Shown here piece by piece: positions 49,486 through 60,284 of a stretch of 64,000 nucleotides of DNA. Under the pieces are notes generated by a model. That model was not told where the DNA came from, did no database searches, and saw nothing but the letters and a program-made list of their open reading frames with translations. How positions within the stretch are numbered: the stretch's first letter is position 1; every line of letters begins with the position of its first letter. The stretch covers positions 39,187,390-39,251,389 of the forward strand of contig NC_080425.1 of the NCBI RefSeq assembly GCF_029873635.1, written 5' to 3'. Position numbers and translations under genes: made by a program. The DNA is from Malania oleifera (Eukaryota; Streptophyta; Magnoliopsida; Santalales; Ximeniaceae).

Positions 49486-50190
49486 TATATTAGAAGATAT
49501 GTCGCGGGCCTATGTATTGGACTTTGGTGGTAGTTGGATCCCATATATGCCACTGGTTGAGTTTTCTTATAACAACAGCTATCAGACCAGTATTGGGATG
49601 GCATCGTATGAAGCATTGTATGGTCACAGGGGCTGATCTCTGTTATACTGGGACAAGACTGGTGAAAGACAGATTATGGGGCCAAAAATTGTTCAACAGG
49701 CTTCTGAGAAAATCAGACTCATTCGAGATAGAATCAAAGCAGTTCAGAGTCGACAGAAAAGTTATGTAGACACTCGCCAGCTAGAGCTGGAGTTTGGTGT
49801 AAGAGATCACGTGTTCTTGAGAGTTGCACCAAAGAAATGAGTGATGAGATTTTGGAAGACGGGTAAGCTAAGCCCTAGGTATATTGGGTCGTTTGAGATA
49901 TTGGAAAGAATTGGTCTAGTTGCCTACAGGGTGGCATTACCTCTAGCTCTGTCTAGGATCTATGACATATTCCACATAATGCTGAGGAAGCACATCCAAG
50001 ATCCTTCACATGTGATCAGTTATGAATCACTGGAACTTCAAGAACCCTATCATATGAAGAGGTGCCAATTCAGATTCTGGACCGAAAGGAATAGGATTTA
50101 TGCACTAAAAGGATCCCATTGGTAAAAGTATTATGGCGTAATCACACAGTCGAGGAAACTTCATGAGAGTTGGGGGATAAAATGTGTTGG
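49486..50190 (+). pseudogene. Integrase C-terminal half and chromodomain, array unit U3
   Basis: From TATATTAGAAGATATG, with YMPLVEFSYNNSYQTS, a barrel segment (TGKLSPRYIGSFEILERIG), a degraded LRKHIQDPSHV and a chromodomain broken by frame changes. Several stops. Confidence 0.84.
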
Positions 50191-50508
50191 AGATATCCAC
50201 ACCTGTTCAGTGCGACCCAACGTTGAACTGAAAAAGGTAAAGGTAAATAATTGTTTTTGACTTTTGTCGTGTACAGTGTGAGGTAGTTGGTCATAAGTTA
50301 GTGTTTTTGGTCTAGGTTATGAAGGGTTCTAATAGAGTTTTCTTTTGATGTGATTGATTGTAATCTCACAAGACCTCTATTGTAACCACAGTATTCCTTT
50401 ATCATAAGTGAGGACAATTAATAAAGATTCAGTGATTTGTTTCTCAATTGGTGATATAAGTAATGATTAACACATTTCGAGGATGAAATTTTTATAAGGA
50501 GTGGAGGA

Positions 50509-51260
50509 TGTAGAGACCCGAAAAAGGAAAAATAATAATAATAAATAATGAAAATGGTAAAGAAAAAGAGGGAAGTGGGTTTGGCACAGGCCAAACCGAC
50601 AACGGTTTTCTGTGCTCAGGAAAAATAGTCGACGATTTTGAGTTATCGAGGCTCAGTAAGGGTTAAACGGTAACAATCAGGTTGGTTAAAAACCAAACCG
50701 TTGACAGTTTTAGGAAAACCATTGATGGTTTTGTCTGGGACAGTGGCTTATAAATAGGGCAGCAGCTCTTTTTTTTTTTTGGAATTTTAATCACACTCTC
50801 TCTCCTCTCTCCAAGGGCTGAGAAGCTCTGCTTCTCTCTTTTCAACTTATGTCGAACCATTTGCCTGATTGATGATCAGATGCTCTTTCTAAGGCCCAGC
50901 AGCGACCCTCATCAATTTAATTGGAGCATATTAACCGTTTGGGGGTCCTAGGCACCACTCCAAAGTTGAGGTAAGGAGAATGAATAATTCAAGTTGTTTT
51001 TAGAGATTAATCGGTTAAACTAAGATACGAGAGCCTAGGAATGTTACAGGGGTAGTTATCCCAAAATTAAACTAATTAAACTAAAGTATGTGAATACAAG
51101 GTATTGTACGAACGTCGCAAGCACTATTTTAGGACCCCAGCAGGCATTTCTCCAGAAAATAGGTAAAGGGAATAAATTATGTCAAGCATTTTGGAAATTA
51201 ACTGATTAATTTAAAGCATGAGAATATGAAAATATTGTTTATGATTTCTTGATATTTCAA
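50509..51260 (+). repeat. Truncated LTR segment of array unit U4
   Basis: Starts TGTAGAGACCCG. Boxes ACCGACAACGGTTTT, ATAGTCGACGATTTT, ACCGTTGACAGTTTT, ACCATTGATGGTTTT; TATA TTATAAATAGGG near 50749; a poly-T run at 50767-50780. Joins pol near 51290. Confidence 0.8.
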
Positions 51261-51269
51261 GAATTTGAA

Positions 51270-52372
51270 AAATACTAGTTTGGATTATCATATATTTTTT
51301 TGGGCAATTATAATATTATGGACTATTTACGAGAGTTCTTTTGGTGGAATAAGACGAAGAAGGAATTTGTTGGATACGTGGAGCAGTGTTTGAGATGCAA
51401 CTAGGTTAAAGCTGAGCATCGGAGATCAGCGGGACTTTTGCAACCACTTCACATCCCTAAATGGAAGTGGAAACATATTTCAATGGATTTCATCACATGG
51501 TTACCACTGGCACTTCATAGACAGGACGCCATCTGGGTAGTCGTTGACCGATTGACGAAGATTGCCCATTTTCTTCTAATTAGAGTTAACTACTCTATGA
51601 GTAAATTGACAGAGATATACATGTAGTAGATAGTTAGAATGCATGGCACACTAGTGTCCATCGTATTTGATCAGTACCCACGATTCACATAATAATTCTG
51701 GAAAGAGTTTATAAGGAGCCTTGGGTTCTCAGCTGGCATTCAGTACACCATTTCATCCTCAGACCGATGGATGGACAAAGAGGACTGTATAGATATTAGA
51801 AGATATGTTGCAAGCCTGTGTATTGGACTTTGGTGGTAGTTGGATCCAGTATATGCCACTGGTTGAGTTTTCTTATAACAACAGCTACTAGGCCAGTATT
51901 GGGATGGCACCGTATGAAGCATTGTATGGTTGAAGGGGCCGATCTCTGTTATACTAGGACGATATTGGTGAAAGAAAGATTATGGTGTCAGAGATTGTTC
52001 AATAGACTTATGGGAAAATCAGACTCATTCGAGACAGAATCAAAGAAGCTCAGAGTCGACAGAAAAGTTATGCAGACACTCGCTAGAGAGAGCTGGAGTT
52101 TGGTGTAGGAGATCACGTGTTCTTGAGAGTTGCACCAATGAAATGAATAATGAGATTTGGAAAGAAGGGTAATCTAAGCCCTAGGTATAGGGGGCCATTT
52201 GAGATACTAGAAAGAATTGGTCCAGTTGCCTACAAGGTGGCATTACCTCCGTCTCTGTCTAGGATCCATAATGTATTCCATGTGTCTACATTGAGGAAGT
52301 ACATCCTAGATCCTTCGCACGTGATCAGTTATGAATCACTGGAACTCCAAGATACCCTTTCATATGAAGAGG
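51270..52372 (+). pseudogene. Integrase to pre-chromodomain, array unit U4 (uninterrupted but truncated)
   Basis: The only unit whose integrase is not split by an insertion. It reads YLREFFWWNK, CLRC (Gln following), HISMDFITWLPLALHRQDAI, the second Asp region, the Glu region (DGWTKRT), SPRYRGPFEILERIG and HVSTLRKYILDPSHV, then breaks off at SYEEG (52372) where unrelated DNA begins. Stops and frameshifts are present. This is the last unit of the array in the window. Confidence 0.85.
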
Positions 52373-52953
52373 GTTTGCATGTCTTTGTTGACTTCGCATA
52401 TTTCATCTTGTCATTTATGATGCTAACACACACTGTGCTCTGATACCAACTGTCATGGACCCCCAATTTAGACTCATCTAAGGGGTTATGCGGGACTCGT
52501 CGAGGCTCTCCCTCAACAAGGTCAACAAATAATCACTCGTTCAAATCTGCAAGCGTAAGCTTCACATAAGTCTCATCAACCGCTCATAATCGTGAAATAT
52601 CAATATAGGCACCGATGGATAAGGCAGGCAAGAAACATTCATGCTTAACGATAACATAAAGACCACTTATTTTATTCAAATAAGAGAACACAATACAAGC
52701 CATGACACAAGTAATTTTATATTCATTTACAAATCCCTAGAGAAAACATGTAAAGCCATCTCTCTTCCCCATTAAATCCCCATTACATTGTGACCCCCTA
52801 ATACCATGCCTTTGTCCTCTCATTCTCTCGAAAAATGGCCATGCATGCATCATGACCATGTCAACTACCACCGTTTAGTTGGACAAGAATTTTGACACCA
52901 TCATCGGAGTTGAATAGTTTCCCTATCTATTTTTCGAACTCCACACTCTTCAC

Positions 52954-53025
<72 letters not shown>

Positions 53026-53284
53026 GCTCTTGTTACTACCAAGTAGCCATCACACCCTGCCCAATGCTTGCTCAAGCATTTGCGCCGCTGGCCATCCTCA
53101 GCTTACTTTTGCCACAAGCCACTTCTCCTTGGTCCCTATATTCTTCTTGCTCTCTTTCTTTTACGTCATTCCTCTCTTTCTTCTAGATTCTCTCTCCTCT
53201 CTTACTCCTTTCTAGCTTTCTTTCTAGCTTTCAAAAAACTCAAACAAGTGAAACCCTAGGAGATGATGAATCTAAGACTATCAA
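52373..53284 (-). mobile_element. Truncated gypsy-type element G: short leader, PBS, and LTR
   Basis: A perfect PBS complement GCTCTGATACCA lies at 52437-52448, followed by a TG start (TGTCATGGACCCCC) at 52451. Only 64 bp of leader remain between it and array unit U4. The LTR reads right for about 0.8 kb; its end is uncertain, tentatively near 53284. It has a 60-bp CT microsatellite and no recognisable coding region. TSD not identifiable. Confidence 0.55.
52959..53021. repeat. (CT)n microsatellite, about 62 bp
   Basis: Uninterrupted CT repeat in element G. The poly-Ser/Leu frame across it is an artefact. Confidence 0.95.
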
Positions 53285-54470
53285 ACACACACACACACAC
53301 ACACACACACGTACAAAAAATAATATTTTTAAAAGAAAAAATTCAACTTTAGGCATCTATGAAATATTATTAAAATAGAAAGAAACTATCAAACTCCATC
53401 ACCTAATTAGTACAATGTCAACAACATAATCTCATCTTGCTAAAATTATATTTCATGTTATTCTAACAAGATTCTAACCACAATTAGAGCAAAGCAATTA
53501 GTGATTTACACTATCCATATACTACCATATATAGCATAAAAATTACACTTTTATGAATGTTGGTTTTATAGAAGTTTACATCTAAAAATAAGGATACCTT
53601 TGTCAACAAATTGATTTACAATTACATCTTATAGGAGCTTTGGCCTTTCTTTGGATATTTTTATCCACAAAATGATTTCCACTATTCATAGTATTATATA
53701 TAGTATAGACAAGGCTTTTCTATTTGACCAATGAAATAAATAAATAAATAACTAAGAAGGAAATTTTCACTATTCATAGTTTTATATGTAGTATACACTA
53801 GGCTTTTCTATTTGACCAATGAAATAAATAAATAAATAAATAAAAACCAAGAATGTAAGGTTTTCCTTTTGTATATAAAGAGTTGATTTTTCTATGTTCC
53901 CTCCTTATCTTTTTTTTTTCTTTATCTTGGGAATAGTGGAATATTGTGATTTAGGAAACTTGTACTATAACTTTATGTAGTAGCCTCTTTTATATTATGG
54001 TAACTTCGCATAGAGTCTTAGTTTCCATTTTCTGATAGGTTATTATAACTAGTGTTTCTGTTTTTTTTTTGGTTAAGGGTAAGTTACAATTTTCCCATTG
54101 CTTATGTAACTTATTTTTTGTTATGGCATGTGTTGGGTTCCTCTTGTCGGATTAGTAAAAAGGTGCTCATTATTTCATGAATTTTAATATCGTTAGGTTT
54201 CTTGTTTAATCTTGAAAAAAAAACTTAAAAATTTTCATTTGAAAAATCGGGACAAGATCGCTTAAACGAGAAAGTAAAGTGGATAAATTGAAACCTTATC
54301 AAGCAATGAACAATCTTTCTGATGCAGAGGATCAACCAATAAGGTTGCAACTGCAGAGCATACTTATGAAAATAAAGAAAAGAATTGTGAATCAAACAAA
54401 CTCGTTATTGTATTTTAAAGCTTACTTAAGTTTGATCGAATTTTACATGACAGAAATCCTAAGGACGAAG

Positions 54471-54519
<49 letters not shown>

Positions 54520-54699
54520 GAGAGAGTTGAGTGGAGCTCGAAGCTTAGGTTTTCCCTAGAGGAAATTAAACCCCATACTTGGTGCGAGTTTACAATGGAA
54601 ATGAAATACATATTTATAGACTCAAGGCTCAGACTTCAAACCATTTGAGAGTAAAGAAAAGAATTGTAAATCAAACAAACTCTTTATTGTATAATTATT
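53285..54699. other. AT-rich non-coding stretch with local duplications
   Basis: No gene recognised. It holds an AC repeat at its left edge (53284-53311), an ~85-bp tandem duplication (53672-53755 and 53763-53845), a GA repeat (54474-54526), and a 41-bp direct repeat (54372-54412 and 54652-54692). The open frame 54279-54530 has no known domain and runs into the GA repeat, so I do not call it a gene. Confidence 0.6.
54474..54526. repeat. (GA)n microsatellite
   Basis: About 53 bp of GA with one interruption (GAGGGAGA). Confidence 0.95.
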
Positions 54700-55186
54700 T
54701 TGACTAATTAATTGATCAAGATCATTATTTACTGGTGTAACTTCTTTTTATGGTGAGGCTATAACTTTTGTTCCTTTGTAATCAATTTTGAAAGAATTTG
54801 TTGGCGGATGTGTTGATGATATATAATTATTGTCTAACAACTTCCAATGCTTTTTGTTATTATGAATAACATTAACATTTTGTCTATCTTTTAAATATTT
54901 AAAAAATAGAATATCCTTTTGAACCTTTTGCATTTCTTCTAACCATTCAACTTTTATTTTCTCCCTTTCTTCTTTATTATTTTTTGCAAAGAATTAATCT
55001 CGATTCTTTTTATTAAGTTTATTTTTGTAATCTTCTCTAAGGACTTGATTAATGGAGATTTTTACTTGAGTGTGCCATTTATGGATATTGACTTTTTCAA
55101 TTTTATTTGAGGGTTTTCCCAAGTTCTTCTTTGAATGAATCTTCAGTTTTCATATCCAATTTTTCTTTTATTGATGATATTTCATT
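54700..55186 (-). pseudogene. Decayed retroelement or pararetrovirus-like coding relic, second part
   Basis: Minus-strand translation gives a Lys/Asn-rich sequence with frameshifts and stops: KWHTQVKISINQ near 55075, KVEWLEEMQKVQKDILFF near 54910, then KHWKLLDNNYIS and STHPPTNSF in an open segment (54748-54933). The style resembles the region between capsid and protease of plant caulimovirid polyproteins, but I cannot confirm this by reading. It continues the coding relic at 58441-58911 once the solo LTR is removed. No catalytic motif is visible. Confidence 0.35.
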
Positions 55187-55589
55187 TGTCACGCCCCGAA
55201 CCTGCCAAGTGGGGCCTGGGGTATGATGTGATCCAATCACTTGTGTCTGATACCAAAACCTCAATCACGCAGCGAAAAAATAAATAAACATCCTTAATAA
55301 TATACCAGAGTTCCATATAAACATCCAAAAAAACTAAAAACATAAACCCAAAAATACATCAAAGATCAGTACCCTCTCACAAAAATGCTATGCCAATAAA
55401 CCCAGCCCCGAGCTCGCTAAGCTCGATCACGTGGAGGTCCTGAAAAAGATGAATTGTATAAGGGGTGAGACACATCTCAATAAGACGAAATAGATTAATA
55501 CTAGTGTGTGGCTATCATGAGTTTAGTGTATACAAAATATCATCAGTTGTTAATTAACCACAGTTATAAAATCATTCTCAAACCATACC

Positions 55590-56006
55590 CACTCACACAC
55601 ACAATTATTTATAAGTGAAAGTTCCCGAGGATAGGGGAGATTACATGCCCATACATGTAGCTCCCCTATGCTCTAATATGTTATGCAACATGGTATGGCT
55701 ACAACCGATACCTATCAAGGCTCTCGTCTTTCTCAGCAAACCCTTAGGCGGAGAGTTTACTTCGCCCCAAATACATATAATACTACTATACACACACACA
55801 CATACACACACAATTATTTGTAAGAGAAAGTTCCCGAGGATAAGGGAGATTACATGCCCATACATGTAGCTCCCCTCTGTTCTAATACGTTATGCAACCT
55901 TGTATGGTTATAACTGATACTTATCAGAGCACTCACCTTTCTCAGCAAGCACTCGGGCGGAGAGTTTACTTTACCCCAAATACATATAATACTACTTATT
56001 TAATAC
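55590..56006. repeat. 209-bp tandem duplication inside the 55-58 kb LTR
   Basis: GTTCCCGAGGATA starts at 55621 and again at 55830. Both copies continue through GGGAGATTACATGCCCATAC, ATGTAGCTCCCCT, the CTTTCTCAGCAA block and GGCGGAGAGTTTACTT, with scattered differences. Confidence 0.9.
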
Positions 56007-56089
56007 ATTTAATTTTTTGTTACTTTACTCTATATATTGTTATCATTGTAAAACTCAACTCTTCATAATCTCTGTTTTCATATGCTCTG

Positions 56090-56375
56090 TTCTCCTATCA
56101 CAAACTCTGTTATCACATTTCACATCCTCTGTCTTTATATATTTTGTATTCACATACACTATTCTGTACTTATATGCACTGTTCTGTTCATACTCTATTA
56201 TCACATTCCACATCCTGTATCTTCATATATTCTATACTCACATACATTGTTTTGTATTTTACATGCACTGTTCTATTATACTTTGTTATCACATTTCACA
56301 TCCTCTGTCTTCATATATTCTATATTCACATACACTGTTTTGTATTTTACATGCACTGTTCTATTATACTCTAGT
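56090..56375. repeat. About three copies of an 89-bp tandem repeat
   Basis: TTATCACATTTCACATCCTC, then a TCTTCATATATTCTATATTC segment, ACATACACTGTTTTGTA and TGCACTGTTCT recur with a period near 89 bp. Open frames across the array are shadows of the repeat. Confidence 0.85.
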
Positions 56376-58306
56376 CAAATCTATAGATATAAATTTAGAA
56401 CTCACTGCCAGATGGATAAAAACCGACATGCTTCCCCCCATGACGGGTTGTGTGGCCCGTAGGCTAGACTTAACCGTGGTCGGCCCACCAGAGTCAAATG
56501 AATTCCTAACTCTTCAGTCTGTTAGTCCGATTGACTTTCCTATGCTGGTGTAGACTTTAGGGGGAACTCTACCCTTCACATCTCAATCGACTATTCAATA
56601 CCAACACTCTCTCTAAGATGTGTGGTTGCACTAAGCTCTCCATAACTCTCGCAACGGTACCGTGCGTACTATGGTCCACTGGAGTTCTCAAACCAAACAT
56701 TGCAATTTAACATTAATATTCTGCTCTGAATAAACAATTCCAAATGCAGTATAATCCCAACACATTTTAGTATTTCCACATGTTAGACAGATTTCATAAC
56801 TCAACACAATATTTTCATTTTTCCTCATGCCACATAATTTGAATAATACACATATTTATAAAACTTCTTAAATAATAAGTCAATCAGTGTTTATTATCTG
56901 CTTTTCTAAAAATATAGGTTAAAATATCTCCACAATTTATCATCTACTCAAAATAAGCATTAATAAGCAAAATGAAGATAATTAACTCTACTCACTTTGA
57001 CCAATTTTTAGAAAATGTAAAATAATTCCAACCAATCATTTCTACTAGTCAATTAATCCAAAAAATTCATTACTTAAATCCTGTAACCTTTTTCTTTATT
57101 TTAATCAGTTCATTTTCAAAAATAATAGTTATTAACACAACCCTAAGCTTACAAACCTCAATTTAAACGGTTGGCTTTCAAAACTTGCATGATAATCATA
57201 TACATACACATATAATTTCAATTTTAACTAGTAGAATTTACAAAACAACTGGCTTAATTTATTCCCCTTACCTTATTCACGGAGACTGTGCCTGTAAGAT
57301 TCCTAAATCGACGCCGACGGCGTTTAGAGCACAATCCTTGTAACCACATATTTCAGTATAATCAGCTAAGTCCTTGAATAATAATTATTTTAATATCCCT
57401 AAGCTCTCACACTCCCGTTAACCAATTAAATTCTAAAAACGAGGGTATGATCTACTTCTCATATTTAAATTTAATCTCTAATATATTAAAAATGAATACT
57501 AATACAATCAAATCCTCGCATTTTAATCTAATTCTAAAATATTCCCAGAATTCTAATTTAATACAATCCCCGCAATGTAACTTAATTCCAAAATGTTCCT
57601 CAAAAATTCTATTTAATCAAATTCCTACAGTTTAATTTAATCTCAGGAATATCTCCAAAATATCCAATACAATCAAATCTTATAGTTTAATTTAATCCTA
57701 AGAATATTTCCAAAAATCCAATATAATCCATTCCCTACAATTTAACTTATTCCCAAAACACTCCCAAAATCTGATATAATTAAATACTACAATTTAATAA
57801 TTAAATACTACAATTTAATAGGTTAAATTTTTAAAATAACCCACATAATTTGTACGCCTCACCTTAGCCTCGAAGTGGTGCCTAGAAAGTCCACTTCAAA
57901 AATCAACTCCACTAGATTTGTAAAGAAACGCTCCTAAATCATTGTGGTGGTTTCTGATTGTCAATTTGACTAAAGATTGGGGATAAATTGAAGAGAGAGA
58001 GTGGGTTTACCTTATCTCAAGAGTAGTGCCCACGACACTCCTACAACAAGTCCACTCTGGTTAAAATGTCGGTGGCGGAGAATGGAACCCAAGGGTATTT
58101 TCCATTTTTTTATTGGTGCACGTTTGACCGAGAAAATTGAGGATGGAGAGTGAGCTTACGGGGGAGAGAGAATGGCAAGAGAGAAGGAGAGAGAGAGAGA
58201 GAAAGTCGTCCAAATGTGAAATCTTCTGGAGGTCTCTGATTTCAAGAACAAAGAAAACATTTTATCCTCAAGCTTCTTCCATTAAAATATAATATATTAT
58301 ATTACT

Positions 58307-58343
<37 letters not shown>

Positions 58344-58440
58344 CCATCATATTACTCAATTTAATTAATTCAATTTAAAAATATTTAATTAATTTATTTA
58401 TTAAAAATTAATCTTAAATTTTTTTTCCCGAATTACTACA

Positions 58441-58911
58441 TCATTTTCGATTTCTATTCCTTTAAATTGAATATAGTTATTTTGTCGCTGAAGTTCTATA
58501 ATTTGAGTTTTTATTTCTTTTATTTCTCTTTGAAGATCTTGGATACTTACTGGTCTTTCTTCTTCAACTTTTTTATATTTCTTTGAGGTTGTATGTAATA
58601 AATATTTTTGGTTTTTCTTCTTGGGTTGTTGTCTTTTTTATTTTTCTAAATATTTTTTGTATATGGATATTCAACTTCATCTATTAATTCAAGTATAATT
58701 TCTTTATCTTTTGAAATTACATTGATTGTCTTAATATTGCAAACACAAAGACCAAGGCATTCATAATCTTGTTCTGACTGTTCCGAATCCGAATAATATT
58801 GAGAACTAACCATTACAACGATTGAATTAATGTCTTTACAATCACTAATAATAACTAAATAAATAGTTTTTCTAATTATTAACAATAATTGAATTAAGAA
58901 TTTATGTAGCC
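58441..58911 (-). pseudogene. Decayed retroelement or pararetrovirus-like coding relic, first part
   Basis: The open segment 58646-58885 encodes a Ser/Asp/Glu-rich stretch (SSQYYSDSEQSEQDYE), a short Cys cluster (CLGLCVCN), then INVISKDKEIILELIDE. After a frame change comes a helical, probably coiled-coil stretch: VSIQDLQREIKEIKTQII. An acidic/Ser patch, a Cys cluster and a coiled coil in this order recall capsid C-termini of plant pararetroviruses; this is from general family knowledge and is tentative. The solo LTR at 55187-58440 inserted downstream in the same relic. Confidence 0.35.
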
Positions 58912-59217
58912 ATTAATAATTATTTAACTAGTAATCTTCACAGTTGTAATTGAATTACTTTATCAAATAATAAATTAATTAATTAATATTCTAATGCCAT
59001 CCCATATATAAATTCAATAAATTAAATTACAAAATAAGTAATATTTTAAAACCCCCATAACACAATAATTATTATCTTGAAACTTTCGCATAAATTTATA
59101 ATTTAATTTATCTAACCATTACAATGACTGGATTAATGCTTTTACAATCACTAATAATAACTAAATTAATAATTTCCCTAATTATTAACAATAATTGAAT
59201 TAATAAGTCATGTAGCC
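58807..59217. repeat. Two ~105-bp direct repeats, 305 bp apart
   Basis: CTAACCATTACAACG...TGTAGCC (58807-58911) recurs as CTAACCATTACAATG...TGTAGCC (59112-59217). The right copy ends exactly where TGTTGGCTTTTTGAG, a copia-type LTR start, begins. Confidence 0.85.
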
Positions 59218-59394
59218 TGTTGGCTTTTTGAGTCCGATCCCCGGTTTTGATAATGACAAACCGCAAGTTACTCATGTGTGTTTCTAGTGGTTGAATAGGT
59301 TATAATTTACCACACACATAATAGGTGTAGATACCGAAGAATTATGTCATTTAAATAATAAAAGAGAGAAAAAAAGGAAATTGTAAAAGGGGTC

Positions 59395-59590
59395 ACAGCC
59401 GGTCCTCGTCGATGAATGCGAATTATTGGGATCATCGACGAGGACACATGTCACGTCGACGAGGAGTTACCAAGAGGGCTATTTCAGGCGTGAAATTTGT
59501 CGACGAAGGTTATGAGTTCATCAACGAAATCCCTTTTTGACCTCATCAACGAAGTGATGTGTCTCGTCGACAAAGGCCAGTGTATAAGTA
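59395..59590 (+). promoter_or_regulatory. Promoter-like region: CTCGTCGACGAG boxes upstream of a TATA-like sequence
   Basis: At least seven variants (CCTCGTCGATGAA, CATCGACGAGGAC, CGTCGACGAGGAG, TTGTCGACGAAGG, TCATCAACGAAAT, CTCATCAACGAAG, CTCGTCGACAAAG) precede TGTATAAGTATG near 59580. Confidence 0.5.
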
Positions 59591-60284
59591 TGCCAAATTC
59601 GGATTTCAGCGAGGAAAATGGCATGCAAACCCTCCTCTTTCTCTCTCTTCGTCCCCCCACTCCTTCTCTCTAAGATTTTGGGTCTGTTGTTCATCGGATC
59701 GACGATTTGAAGCCGCCATGCTACTCTTGGGGAAGTTCTCTTCAAGTTTGTTGGAGCAGATCATTGGCAGGGCTAACTTGGACTCCATCCCAAGTTTAGG
59801 ATAAGGCTTTACGTTGAGTATTTGGCTTTCCTACAATTGTAGAAAATGTAGCATTTGAAGAAATACTGAAGTTTTGTTCAAGGCAATGTTGTTTTCAGGG
59901 TATTCAACAAGGAAACCTGCGGATGCAGGACTTGTTATTTTGTGGGCTTTTCATAAGTCAGGTAAGGGGATAAACTAAGTCAGGATTTCATGAAAATGCA
60001 TTTACTAATTTACAGCATTTAATTCAGATAAATATGTATATTGTAGAATTATGTTCGGAGTAATGTTGTTGATCATAAATATGGATTTCATGTATAATGT
60101 CAGAAATATGATTTTAGAACAAATTTTAAGTTCTGATTATTACCTCTTTTGTGTGGCATGAGTAAAATTTACCATGGAAATTATGATGATAAAATATTAT
60201 GTTTACAAAATAAGTATGTTATTACTGCTTTGAGGAAAATATTAAAATGATACATGGATTTTTCAAACTAAGGAATTTATACGA

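Larger units (their letters stand above)
6601..52372 (+). repeat. Head-to-tail array of about 2.3-kb units made of LTR start plus 3' pol (U0-U4)
   Basis: Once the nested elements are removed, five plus-strand units follow one another: U0 (6601-7847, 5' part missing), U1 (7848-9112 + 40116-41091), U2 (41092-42170 + 44441-45666), U3 (45667-46952 + 49486-50508) and U4 (50509-52372, 3' end missing). U2 and U3 total 2305 and 2309 bp; U1 is 2241 bp plus about 57 bp deleted. Each unit begins TGTAGAGACC, runs ~750 bp through a promoter-like LTR segment, then joins integrase-coding DNA at one shared junction (TATCATATATTTTTCTAGGC) and ends with a purine tract before the next unit. Identical junctions show amplification after a single fusion event. 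Confidence 0.9.
55187..58440 (-). mobile_element. Solo LTR (3.25 kb), minus orientation, gag-only-family-like
   Basis: Begins TGTCACGCCCCGAACC, ends CCCGAATTACTACA; perfect TSD TCATT (55182-55186, 58441-58445). It carries GGTGAGACACATCTC (55463-55484), GCTCGATCACGTGGAGG near 55420, a 209-bp tandem duplication (55590-56006), a ~89-bp tandem repeat (56090-56375), the GTGTGGCCCGTAGG core near 56449, a GA tract near 58190 and a TA microsatellite (58313-58342). No internal region. Confidence 0.92.

Noticed and set aside
54279..54530. 83-codon ORF with a soluble-looking N-terminal part (MDKLKPYQAMNNLSD)
   Set aside because: It runs into a GA microsatellite, has no recognisable domain and no neighbouring exon; too weak for a gene call.
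56017..56553. 178-codon ORF rich in Tyr, Cys and Phe, resembling a membrane protein
   Set aside because: It is the translation of the 89-bp tandem repeat within a solo LTR; all frames are open and no start context or domain supports it.
59559..59804. 81-codon ORF beginning near a TATA-like sequence
   Set aside because: It is the transcribed leader of a gypsy-type LTR; equivalent short frames differ in the other LTRs.
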